Shown: piece by piece, positions 36,501 to 46,742 of the stretch
Position numbering within the stretch: position 1 is the stretch's first letter
How the letters are laid out: each line of letters begins with the position of its first letter
Origin: Adiantum capillus-veneris
Lineage: Eukaryota > Streptophyta > Polypodiopsida > Polypodiales > Pteridaceae
NCBI GenBank assembly: GCA_014529385.2
Contig: CM043966.1
Span: 140,790,211 to 140,854,210 of the forward strand
Direction: 5' to 3'
Length of the DNA: 64,000 bases
Program-made: the position numbers and the translations under genes
The notes under the pieces: generated by a model
Seen by the model: the letters and a program-made list of their open reading frames with translations, nothing else
Told to the model about the DNA's origin: nothing
The model's database searches: none

Positions 36501-36880
36501 GGGGCAATTGTCTCATGGATACAAAATATTTATTATGTGCCTTTAGGTCCTCCGTGAGAGGATTTCATTATTTACATTAGGCTTGATAGTCTCACAAAAT
36601 AAGCTGAGATACAAGCTAACAAATGAAAGAAATGTTGCTTAACAAAATTGCCTTGTAGGAATGGTGTCTGTCTGAGTCCAAGGTGGTCGGTCGGTCGGCC
36701 GGCCGCCGTTGCGTTATGGTGGGCCGACTGCATTGCCTGTTAGTGTATGAAAGACACATTTAAGCCTTACATGCTGGCCGTTGTGTATTGGTAGAAGGGC
36801 TCATGACTACTATCTTTTTGGATGAGTTTCAAAATTTTGAATGCTATGAGGCTCAAATAGTGTAAAATCAAGATAATAGG
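33553..36880. other. AT-rich region without recognised genes
   Basis: Only short open frames without recognisable domains on either strand. A 75-bp tandem duplication is at 35110-35258. A GGTC/GGCC-rich patch lies near 36680-36710. This is the flank on the 3' side of the minus-strand CLE-like gene. Confidence 0.6.
35110..35258. repeat. 75-bp tandem duplication
   Basis: Units at 35110 and 35185 both start GCTTGAA(C/T)ATGAAATACC and share AGGGCTTCCTAAGCC. They differ at a few positions, including the length of a T run. Confidence 0.85.
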
Positions 36881-36905
36881 CGGCGGGCGGGCGCTAATAG
36901 TAAGA

Positions 36906-37190
36906 TCAGGTGGGCGGCACAGAATTGCCGCCAGGATTGGGGCCGGAGACGGGCGTGTCCAGGCGTCGGCGAGGGGAAGAGGCTGCAGAGCGCTGTGCGT
37001 GGCGATGGGCGTGCTTCCTGTGGCCATGATGACGGGCCGGGCGTGATCCTCCTCTTCTTAGAATGGGGCGGCATTCAGCGGGCTGGTGCAGGATGGGCAG
37101 CAGCAGCAATAAGAGGAAGAGGAGCAGGGCGGCCAGCCGTGGGAATGAGCGCCTGCGGGATGGAGCTGCATGGAGGGGGGTTGCGCCCAT
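36906..37190 (-). CDS. CLE-like secreted signalling peptide precursor
   Basis: Intron-less 94-residue frame on the minus strand from ATG at 37190 to TGA at 36906. Residues about 17-36 form a strongly hydrophobic Leu-rich segment (ALLLFLLLLLLPIL) preceded by basic residues. With QPAEC after it, this is a classic secretory signal. The middle is variable and rich in Arg and His. Near the C-terminus, after three Arg, comes LDTPVSGPNPGGN and then SVPPT. CLE peptides end in 12-13 residues of the form ..P(S/T)GPNPxxN after basic residues, and precursors are usually 80-120 residues long. CLE46-type peptides, as I recall them, end SGPNPTGN followed by a Pro-rich tail, the closest match. The shift V-P to P-V before S is unusual. 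Such peptides act extracellularly on leucine-rich-repeat receptor kinases. The gene lies in a GC-rich pocket free of transposon sequence. Alternatives are a chance frame or a pseudogene. Confidence 0.6.
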   Translation of the reverse strand: MGATPLHAAPSRRRSFPRLAALLLFLLLLLLPILHQPAECRPILRRGGSRPARHHGHRKHAHRHAQRSAASSPRRRLDTPVSGPNPGGNSVPPT

Positions 37191-37230
37191 GCAAAAGTAG
37201 ATGACTTGCTAGATAAGATCTTCTGGTTTG

Positions 37231-37232
37231 CT

Positions 37233-37304
<72 letters not shown>

Positions 37305-37413
37305 AGAGTGAAGAAGAGTTTTAACGTCGTAGGCACAGTCGAGAGAGAGAGAGAGAGAGGGGGGGGGGGGGGGGGGGGGGGGGGAATGATTTGCTGCTGG
37401 CCTTGCCCTCCTT

Positions 37414-37444
<31 letters not shown>
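37231..37444. repeat. Compound (CA)n-(GA)n-G(26)-(GA)n tract upstream of the CLE-like gene
   Basis: (CA)n at 37231-37248, GA at 37249-37301, GA at 37341-37358 running straight into 26 G (37359-37384), and GA at 37418-37444. It lies 40-250 bases upstream of the minus-strand ATG at 37190, where a promoter or 5' leader would be. On the transcribed sense strand it reads as CT/C-rich, like the pyrimidine-rich leaders of many plant genes. Confidence 0.9.
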
Positions 37445-37451
<7 letters not shown>

Positions 37452-38911
37452 AGAGATGAAACCCTCTGCTGAGTCTGCTTTCCTCCAGTCAATTGCTTGC
37501 CAAGGAAGATACCGTCCCTCCTCTTCAAGTTTCTGCCTCCCTCTCTCTCTCTCTCTTCTCTTTGTCTCACACGACCTCGTCTCTCTCTCTCTCTCTCTCC
37601 CTTCGGAGTCTCTTCTCTTTTTCTCACACGAGCTCTTTCCCGCGCCCCCCCCCCCCCCACCAAAAAACACAACAAAACACCCACAAAGTCCCTCCTTTGA
37701 CTATCCCCTCATTTTAGTCTAATTTATGACACTTCCACGTTCCTGTTCAACCTTCCAAGTTCCTCCTGATCGCCATTTCAAACATTTTCTGTTGCTACGC
37801 TCACCTACGATTTTGCCACATTTCCTAAGGTTATGTACACACCGAGTCAAAGAAATCACGTCACCAATTAGACTAGAAAAAGACAACGTGGCTTCACATA
37901 CGAAGAGTTGACAGTAAATGGCAAAGCGTTAGAAAACAAGGCCTCGAAGGAACAGTTCCTTCAAAATTTTGATCCTTTTAGAGGCGAAATGTGCTCTGCA
38001 TTCTCTTGTAGGTTGCCCTAAAACTACATGCTAACAACATGACGATTCACATTGGCATTCTAAAACAAAGCCTCCGCCTAAAGTACAAGATGAAGATTCT
38101 CCAAGGCCTACAAAAAGCATAACAGTATATAAGGTCATGTAGCAAATGCGAATGCTAGGTATAAGAGCTACAAAGGCGCTAGTGATGCATGTTGGAGAAA
38201 CACAAGGATGGGAAAGTAGATGGATCACAAGCAAGGAAGGGGGGAGAGAGAGAGAGAGAGAGAGAGAGATATGAAATGACATATTAACGTCTTCAAAAGG
38301 TCAAAGTGACCTATGAGACAAAAGAGTTTACAAAATGGTGAATTTGATACAATGTCTGTGTAAAAGACTGACAAACTAAAAACTGAAACTGAACTGACCT
38401 AAAGTGAAATGGAGCGAAATGGAAATGGAATGGGATGAATTGAAAGACAGAGATTTTGGAATCAAGATCCTATCCTATGATATCCTACATCGCTCTTTGG
38501 AGAAACTCATCAATGTCCTCCTCAGTGAGTACTGTGACTAGGCGTCCCCCATGTCGTGCCAGAATAGTACGGACTCTCTGATGCAGCTTCCATCAATGTC
38601 TCGATGACCCTCGCAATTGTGGGCATTTGGATCTCCCAAGTTCAGTGGCCCTGTTAGTCAGTGTACCTTTGGTACATGTGGACTCTGCAGTCTGCTATGA
38701 TGCCTGCTCATCTGAATGCACGCATGTAGTCTAAAAAATAAATATATATAAAAAATCAGTGTTCTCTCTCTGTGAGTGTCTCCTATTATCTGGTCTTCTC
38801 AAGAGGCTCTCCCTATGTCGATGCAGCTCTATTAAAAAAAAAAAAAGCCCAAGGCATCTCTGATCTTGATATCTCATAACTATGGCCAGTGGTTCAAAAC
38901 TCTCTGTGAAT
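37445..38911. other. Region without recognised genes
   Basis: Pyrimidine-rich patches (37540-37660, ending in a run of 14 C at 37645-37658) and a short GA tract (38243-38269). Open frames are short and mostly from simple sequence. No family is recognised. Confidence 0.55.
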
Positions 38912-39560
38912 TGTTAAGTATCGAGCCTGCTTACCCTTGTAATTTTCTGTGGTAAAAGCGCACATTTATAAGGCCCCCATTATGAGGAGAAGCCATCGTG
39001 CGTGAAGGAAAATCACTCACCGGAAACCAAAATTTTCACGGACAAGAATCAGGGGCAACTTTAAAGGCCTTGGGGGCGGAGGCCCCCGAGACTTTTTTTC
39101 GCCGGAATATTCTTTTTCGTCGGAATATTATGGCCGGACGGCGGTCGGAAAGTGGTCGGAAAACAACTGGTCGGTTGGCCGGTGGCCGGTAGTCAATGGC
39201 CGATGGCCGGTGGCCGATGGCCGAATTCAAAAGCGGACTTGTCTTCTCAAGGGCGGCCACACATGGGCGGATTGGAGGGTCCGATTTGGACTTATTCGCA
39301 CAAGGGCGGTTACACATGGCTGTCTCTCATAAGAGAGGGCAACCCTTTTGGCCTATAAAAGGAGGCCATTTCTACACACATTTCATAGTGTGAAGTTGAT
39401 GCAACAAAGTGAGTGTGAGGTGGTGAGAGTGAAACAAGGCGGGAGCTCCATTAAGGGTATAATCCCTTTGTAAACTACTTCTTGTTTTGAAGTACTAAAG
39501 CCATTGAGTGGCTGCTTTCTCGTGGACGTAGCCCACATTGGGTGAACCACGTATATCGTG

Positions 39561-39597
<37 letters not shown>

Positions 39598-39680
39598 CTA
39601 TAATCTCGTGTATATAAATTTGTCTCTCTCCATTAAGTAATCTACTCAATTATCTATTTAGCTACGTCTTATTTCCTAAC
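38912..39680 (+). repeat. Copia-type LTR, solo or remnant
   Basis: A TATA-like CCTATAAAAGG at about 39352-39362 is followed by a transcribed-leader-like segment with CGTGGACGTAGCCCACATTG and GAACCACGTA. That signature is typical of the R/U5 part of Tork/Angela-type copia LTRs. A (CT)15 tract (39565-39594) and an end at about CTAACA (39680) follow. The left end is uncertain; TGTTAAG at 38912 would fit the TGTTA/TAACA symmetry. No matching internal region is adjacent, suggesting a solo LTR. GGCCGGTGGCC-type short repeats lie at 39120-39230. Confidence 0.45.
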
Positions 39681-41100
39681 ATGAATAGTCAGTGGAAACG
39701 GCCTCGTATCTCTTAGTAGACTGGACAATGACATATGTGATGTAACTCTGTCTGTGGCTCTATATGGCATAGCCGACAAATCCTGGCCTTTGCTTGTAAT
39801 ATTTAATGGCCTAGCAACTTGTGTGTAGCACAAAATAGCATAGACATAGTGAGCATTTCATTAAAATAGATTCCTAATGAGCATAGCAAGAGTGCTTGGG
39901 TGGAGAGAGCAACAAAAAGCATAACACCTAGTTAAATCGGCATGAACAATACTTCAAAAGAGAGAGATTTACAATACAATGCTTTGTGTTCCTTCAATAA
40001 CTAGCTAGTGCAATGAAGATGGAAACTTCAAGCACTAAGCAAAACACTTATAAAACACAACATCAATTCCCTCACGGTCTTAGACCCAAGATTTCACATA
40101 CCTTCGAAGATGGTTAGAGCTAGCGGGGTATGAGAGTAGATTGAGAGGAAGAAGGAGTAGTCTTACGAGAAAGATGTACATCTCCTCACATAATCACTCA
40201 TATTAGCATAGCATAGCTTAGTAGTTAGCATGGTAGAGGAGATGAGCATGCATTGAAGCTTGGCTCTTGGTTGCATTTGCATCACAAAGACAAGAGTTGT
40301 TGGTGTAGGCCTCCCTTCTCACAAGCTTAGAGTAGGTGATAAGCTTTCCATTAAAGCTTGAGAAGGAGAGAGAGAGTCTTCTTGCTTCGCACATGAGCTA
40401 GTGTGAGTGTGTGTGGAATAATGCCTTGAGAAAAGCCCCCTCTCTCTCTTGGTCGACCCCTCATGCAAATTACTCATGGTGACACCCCATTGGACCTCTC
40501 CAAGCTTAACCAATGAGAATTAAGTAGCATAAGTGGTAGCCTTCTGACATGTGTCCCCCTTTCCCCTTTTGTGAGAGCTTTAGGTAATTAATTAATGCAA
40601 CTAAACTCTCATTGGACCCCTTTGTCTCCTGGCTAATAGAAATTAGGCAAGCCATTGGGCTGCTGAATGCTCATTGGACCCCTTGGGAGACTATCCAATA
40701 GTCTTTTGGAGAGCTAGTTAATTCTTATTGGTTCTTTTATTAAGTTTTTTTAAATGAATTAAACTAGATTTACTCTAGCCTAATTCTCATTGGTCCACCT
40801 CCATGGCCATCCAATAGGATTTGGGTGCACCTTGTGGACATCTGGGCTAGGGAGCTGACATGTGTCCCTCATCCCATTTGTGTAAAGGAAGCTTGTGAGT
40901 ATGTGTGTGTGTTTCTCTCTCATCCCCTACTTGCAAGGCTTGTCTCCTCTGTAGGAGTTTTTAAAGACTTTTGGTACACACACAAAGCATCGAATTTCCC
41001 TAGTGTTTTGACCTTTGGACACAACCTTTGAATTTTGGAACCTTAGCATTTTGGAAGTCTTAATGGGCTGAAACCTTAGGGTTTTTAAATCCCATTGTTG

Positions 41101-42855
41101 TGTTGGGGTATAAAGCCCAATGTGGTCGCCCGGGTAAGTGGACGGGCCGCCACGTATGTACACATATTCTTTTGTAAAAACCTAATAAGAACTCACTTTT
41201 CTCTACACATTACAGTAGAGCGAGTTCACCATATCGTCGTGCTCTTCTTCTCGCACTCTCTCTCGCGTCGCACTTCCGCTCATACTCCTTCAACTGGTAT
41301 CAGAGCTCAGATTGAGGCTCGGGGCAGCACTGCAGGAGGCTAGAGTCACCATCTCAGATTGGAGTGAAATTCGACAGGCAAAGACACGGCCCCAAATCTC
41401 GTGGGAAAGCTCGAAGGGCTTGGTGTTGTCAAAAATTCATTCTGAGGTCATCTCGGCCACTGTTCGGCTTCGACAAAGGTCTACGCAGGCCATTTTCGAC
41501 TACATGGTAAGGCAAGGAAGATTGGGTATGCCAGTTGTTAAAGAGTCTTTATGGCTTAAAACAATCACCGAGGGCATGGTACCATAAATTCCACAAGTTT
41601 ATGCTTTCTCAAGGCTACAAACGTAGTGAGTTCGATCACTGTCTATATACAAAGAAGGCTAAGGATGGTAGTTGGCTGATCCTTATTTTGTATGTGGATG
41701 ACATGTTGATTGCTTGCAAGCACTTGGAAGAAATTTCAGCTTTGAAGTCAAAGATGGCAAAATCGTTTGACATGAAAGACATGGGTGAGGCAAGTCATAT
41801 ACTTGGTATACGCATTGAGAGAGACAGATCAAAGAAGTTGATTTGGTTATCTCAAACAGAGTATATATGTGAAACTTAGCAAACAAGATTGTCCTGTGTC
41901 TGAGGAAGAACAGGCTGAAATGGATAAGATTCCATATGCGTCTGCAGTGGGTAGTTTGATGTATGCAATGATTGCTACTCGCCCAGACATTGCATTTGCA
42001 GTGGGAGTAGTAAGTCAATACATGTCAAACCCAGGCAAGAAACATTGGGAGGCAGTGAAAGGAATATTCAGATACCTGAAAGCTACAAAGAGTATGCGTA
42101 TATGCTATGGGAGTCAGGAGCTAAGTGTAAAGGGTTTTACACACTCAGATTATGCAGGTGACTTAGACAACCGAAGGTCTACGTCAGGGTATGTCTTTAC
42201 ATTGGCTGGTGGAGCAGTATCATGGCGTTCTAGATTACAAGATTGTGTTACTCAGTCTACTACAGAGGCTGAATATGTTGCAGCATCAGAGGCATGCAAA
42301 TAATTAATTTGGCTTAATCGACTAGTAACAGATTTGGGAATCAAAGAAGAGATGCCTGTGTTATATTGTGATAGTCAAAGTGCTATACAATTGGCTCGCA
42401 ATCCAGTTTATCACTCAAAGACAAAGCATGTGGATGTGAAGTATCATTTCATCAAGGAAATGCTCGAGGATAAGCAACTTCAGCTTGTCAAAGTTCACAC
42501 CACAGAAAATCCTGTTGATCTACTTACAAAAGGACTTCCCTCAGAGAGCTTTGCGCATTTTCGCAAGCAGTTAGGTGTAGGGTAGTACATCACTTCTCTA
42601 CATCTCTTGTATATTAGCTTGTATAGTAGCTTCTCTCACACTTAAAGTACCACATTGGACTTTAAGTGGGAGGTTGTTGGGGTATAAAGCCCAATGTGGT
42701 CGCCCAGGTAAGTGGGCGGGCCGCCAGGTATGTACACATATTCTTTTGTAAAAACCTAATAAGAACTCACTATGCTCTACACATTACAGTAGAGAGAGTT
42801 CACCATATCGTCGTGCTCTTCTTCTTCGCGTCGCACTTCCGCTCGTACTCCTTCA
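41101..42855 (+). mobile_element. Internally deleted Ty1/copia element (1.75 kb) nested in a G1 LTR
   Basis: Two short LTRs (41101-41292, 192 bp; 42675-42855, 181 bp) begin TGTTGGGGTATAAAG and end CTCCTTCA. A 5-bp duplication TGTTG (41096-41100 and 42856-42860) flanks the element. A PBS TGGTATCAGAGC is at 41295-41306, and a PPT (AAGTGGGAGGT) ends right before the right LTR. Only the end of RT and RNase H remain inside; gag, protease, integrase and most of RT are gone. The cis signals for copying are intact, so it could have moved using proteins from another copy. Confidence 0.92.
41513..42585 (+). pseudogene. Copia RT C-terminus and RNase H, broken
   Basis: The RT finger/palm end is visible (LYGLKQSPRAWY in one frame, then the active site LYVDDMLIA). 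A frame break follows near 41877. RNase H comes next (YASAVGSLMYAMIATRPDIAFAVGVVSQY, HSDYAGDLDNRRSTSGYVF, STTEAEYVAASEACK). A TAA at 42301-42303 stands where copia proteins have Glu (ACK-E-xIWL). After it: YCDSQSAIQLARNPVYHSKTKHVD and DLLTKGLPS to 42585. The pattern is typical copia; the changes make it non-functional. Confidence 0.92.
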
Positions 42856-43399
42856 TGTTGCACATTGCTCTTTTGCAGATGCCCCCCCCCTTTGGATCCC
42901 TATTTTCCCTCCTTTGGATCCCTACTTTGGCCGGTCTGCCAGCCTAACCAATATTCTAGTTTTTTCTCCCCTTGCACTTCCCCATATTAAATGATCACTT
43001 TAACATGAGAAAATCATTTAGGAGAATTATATATTAATTATTATGACATTACCTCTCTCTTGAAGTCATTGTCGTCCTCAACTATGGGATAGAGAAAATA
43101 AATCCTAATCATTAGTCCTTTTTCTAGCAGGTAGAGGATCCCTATGTTACCCTACGACATCATTCCAGAATCGATGACTAATCCATTTGGCGCTTGAGAG
43201 CCTAAGGCTGCCGCAAGCATGTCTACACATTAGTCCTATCAATCTTCCATAGCAGAGTGAAAAGCTCTACTTGGTGTTTGGGAGACATCGTCTCTGCAAA
43301 CTTGATTCTAAGCATGCATACTACTTCACATTTTCTCACAATAAAAGAAAGAGAGTCTTACAAGACAAAAAATGTTTTGTTCATTTTAAACATTTGTAC

Positions 43400-45681
43400 A
43401 TTTGCTTACTCTAGGGAAGCATTGTAAGCATTGACAAGGTTTATGTTATCCTTTAATTGTATGCCTTGCATCCATCTAGCATCTTCAAAAGGATAATTCT
43501 TAAACTTAATAAGATATCGTAGTCTTACCGCCTCTTAATACCTTGTCTTCATGTTGGAGAATGGACTCGGGTTGCAACATCTCTTCTTGGTCCTCGATCT
43601 CCGGTTGGTTCTTGAGGTGGATCTCCTTTGTAAGGCTTTAATAGGCTCACATGGAAAGTATTGTGTATGAGCCAATGGTTGGGAAACTTGAGTTGGTAGG
43701 CCATCTCATTGATTGGTCAAGAATCTTGAAGGGACCATATTACCTTTTTGCTAACTTAGCATAGTACTTTTGGTGTCTCGTAAGGTTCTTGCCCCGTCGT
43801 GTGCCTTAATCGAGCCTTGGGAAATTTAAGTAAGACCCAATCGTTTTCTTTAAAGGCTTGGGCTCTTCTTTGCTTGTTAGAAGTAGCCTTTTTCCTTTGC
43901 TGTGAGATACAGATAGCATCCTTAATCTTTCAAAAACATTCTTGTAGGTCTGGGCTATACTCATCTGCAGCGAAGATCTTCTCGTGTACTTTGAGTAGCA
44001 GGGGACTTTTTTATCTTCCCTCAATTACCTCGAAAGGTGCTTTTCCGTGGAAGTATGTACAGTGTTATTGTAGGCATACTCCACTAAGGGTAAGTACTTC
44101 TCTCATTGGGACCTTTGATCTACTTCTGTTACATAGAATTTTAGTAGATCAAGAATTGTTAGGTAAAGCTATTTCACTTTGGCCATCCGTTTGGGGGTGA
44201 TAGACCGAAGAAAAATTTAGCCTTGTCCCTAAATTCTCAAAGAGACCCTTCCAGAATTACTGGTCATTCTAGGATCTCTATCCGACACTATGGACATTGG
44301 TAATCCATGGTACTTGAAGATTTGTGAAATGAACAGGGTTTCCATTTGATGGGCTTTGATAGTCTTTTTGACAGGTATAAAATGAGCTTGTTTACCGAAC
44401 CTGTCTACTATCGTCCATATTCTCGTATTCCCATGAATAGACTTACACAATCCAAAGATAAAACCCACCGATATGCTCTCCCATGGTGAATTAGGGATTG
44501 CAAAGGTTGAAGAAATCCAGGTTGCTTCCCTCTATCAAACTTCGTCTTTTGGCATACCACACATCTAGAAACATACTTTTGTATGTTTGCTTTCATGGTA
44601 GGCCAATAGAAATATGTTTCAATCCCTTTCAGGGTAGACTGAATCCCTCTATGCCCCACATAAGGAGGAGCATGAGATTCATACATTACTTTCTTGAATA
44701 GTGAGTTAGTAACGCATAGTCTATTGTCATGTAAAGTAAATGGTTCCTCTTTCTTTTCTAGTGCAAAGGCTGAAATCACATCTTTAAAATTGGGATCAAT
44801 AGCATACTCATCTATCATAGAAGATAGATCATTGTGAGTTGCTATGGAAACCGCATTCACTCTCGGCCGTCTTGAGAGTGCATTGGATACTTGATTATGC
44901 TTGCCAGCAATGTGAGCAATATGAAAATGAAATTGCGAAAGAAAAATTGCCCACCTCATTTGTTTGTCGGAGAGCTTGGTCTACTTCATGAAGTAATTAA
45001 GGCTTTGGTGATCCATTCACAAAATGAAAGGAGTCCCCAATAAGTAGTGCTTCCATGAGTCTAAGGCATGTAGAACTGCGAGAGGAGTTCCTTTTCATAT
45101 ATGCCTCTAGAGCTTGCTCAACAGGGTCGAGCCTTCGACTTTCATAGGCTATGGCGTACCCTTCTTGGAGCAAAACAGCTCCAAGGCAATCGTCACAAGC
45201 ATCACAATGGACCTCAAATGGATTTGAGAGATCCGGCAGTGTAAGCATAGGTTGAGAGATAAGCTTTTCTTTAAGCTTTTTGAAAGCATTGTTCTCCTTG
45301 GCAGACCATGTATACCTAACATTTTTCTTTGTTAGGTCATGTAATGGTCCTGCTACTATTAGTGATAACTTTTCTATGAAGCGTCTATAGTATGCGCACA
45401 TACCTATAAAGCTTCTTAGTTCATGAAGATTCCTTGGATTAGGCCATCCTTTTATTACCTCTAGATTAGATGGATCTATTTGGATGCCATCTTGAGAGAT
45501 AATGTGACCTAAAGACTGAATCTCTTGCAAGAAAAAATCACTTTTCTTTTGATTAACATAAAGTTTGTTCTCTCTTAAGACTTAAAATATTACCTGGAGG
45601 TGCTGCTTGTGTTCATCTAGTGAATTAGAGTAGATGATGATATCATCAAAGAACACTCCAGTAAAGGTTTGGTGAGGCCTG
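43400..45681 (-). pseudogene. G1 pol, 3' half (copy C)
   Basis: From right to left: the RT active site segment (GVFFDDII), LGHIISQDGIQIDPSNLEVIKGWPNP, RNase H (CDACDDCLGAVLLQEG..), an integrase zinc-binding domain, and the core start (GFIFGLCKSIHGNTRIWTIVDRFGKQAHF). Many frameshifts and stops follow to about 43400. The RNase H region is present once here, unlike the tandem pair in copy A. Decay is heavier than in copy A. Confidence 0.85.
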
Positions 45682-46142
45682 AATTATCAGGACAAGGGTT
45701 CCATAGGGCACGACCCAAACCTAAGAACTAGGGCAGTCACGGACTACGACCAGGCAACCGGGCTAGACAGTGTGGATAGGTGATCCGTCAAGGGCAAACG
45801 GCTAGGAGCCCACCTATATAATGGGAGGTTGGGAGGAGGATCTCAAGTTCTAGTCCCCTAGTCTTATACTGGTATCAGAGCCACTATTTTGGGACACAAG
45901 GCGTGGAGAGCCGCTCACTTTTTTTGCATGTTCATGTAAGGAAAGGGGAACCGAACACATCTCACAGGCGGGCATGGCCGCTCAGCTAGGAGAATCGAAA
46001 GCATTTGAAATTGCGGGATCCGACCCTATAGAGGGGAGTGAGAAGCGGCAAGGTCGGACAATTCATGCACGCTTGGGCTCGAAAGGTGCGCGTGGGGGAG
46101 CTGGGCAGAATCCATCATGCGAGCAGACACTATAGAGCCACA

Positions 46143-46145
<3 letters not shown>

Positions 46146-46208
<63 letters not shown>
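46146..46208. repeat. (CT)31 microsatellite
   Basis: Uninterrupted CT dinucleotides in the leader between the PBS and gag of the + strand gypsy. Confidence 0.98.
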
Positions 46209-46212
<4 letters not shown>

Positions 46213-46742
46213 TTCTTTGCACTTGGAGCTTCTGCCCTCCATCGCCAGGCCTTGATTTTTTTTTGCCTCACCATATTTGGCCGCCCAAAGCCTTAGGGCA
46301 AACCCAAATTAAATCCTTAGGGCAAGTGCCCATGGTGGTCGCAGCTTCTCCTTTGCTTAGAGGGCGTATTCGGCCACCATCGGCAAAGGGCCGGGTCTTT
46401 TTCAGCAATCATCAGTCAACAATTCCATGCATAAATTTGGAACATTTCAAAATTTTGCTAATTGGATACAATGTCCATAAAGCCGTTTCACTAAAGAAAT
46501 CAACATTTGCAGTGCATCAAGGTGAATTTTGCGACGGCTTTAAGGCTTTCAAACAAGTATCCAACACCACTTGTTTTTTTCCGAAAGATTGAATCGGATG
46601 CGACGTGTTCAAGCGGCGTAAGTGAACGGGTGCCCTTACGGGATGATAAAGCTTTGACGAACAAAAGTAATTAGCACGGATAATTCTACTCAATTATGGT
46701 GCATACTACGGCTACAAGATTGTTTTTTGAATCAAGGTATTC

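Larger units (their letters stand above)
39795..45681 (-). mobile_element. G1 copy C: LTR plus 3' half, with a nested copia
   Basis: The LTR starts TGTAATATTTAATGG at 39795 and ends TTATGACA at 43048. It is split by the copia element at 41101-42855. Then comes the same PPT as in copy A, and pol on the minus strand from the integrase end back to the RT active site. Homology to copy A stops at about 45681, at the equivalent of 14062, and resumes at 63908-64000, at the equivalent of 14071 onward. The element is therefore interrupted by an 18-kb block and continues past the window. Its LTR is more diverged than those of copy A. Confidence 0.87.

Noticed and set aside
37456-37722. Three overlapping + strand frames rich in Ser, Leu and Pro
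   Set aside because: Produced by pyrimidine-rich simple sequence (CT tracts and the C14 run).
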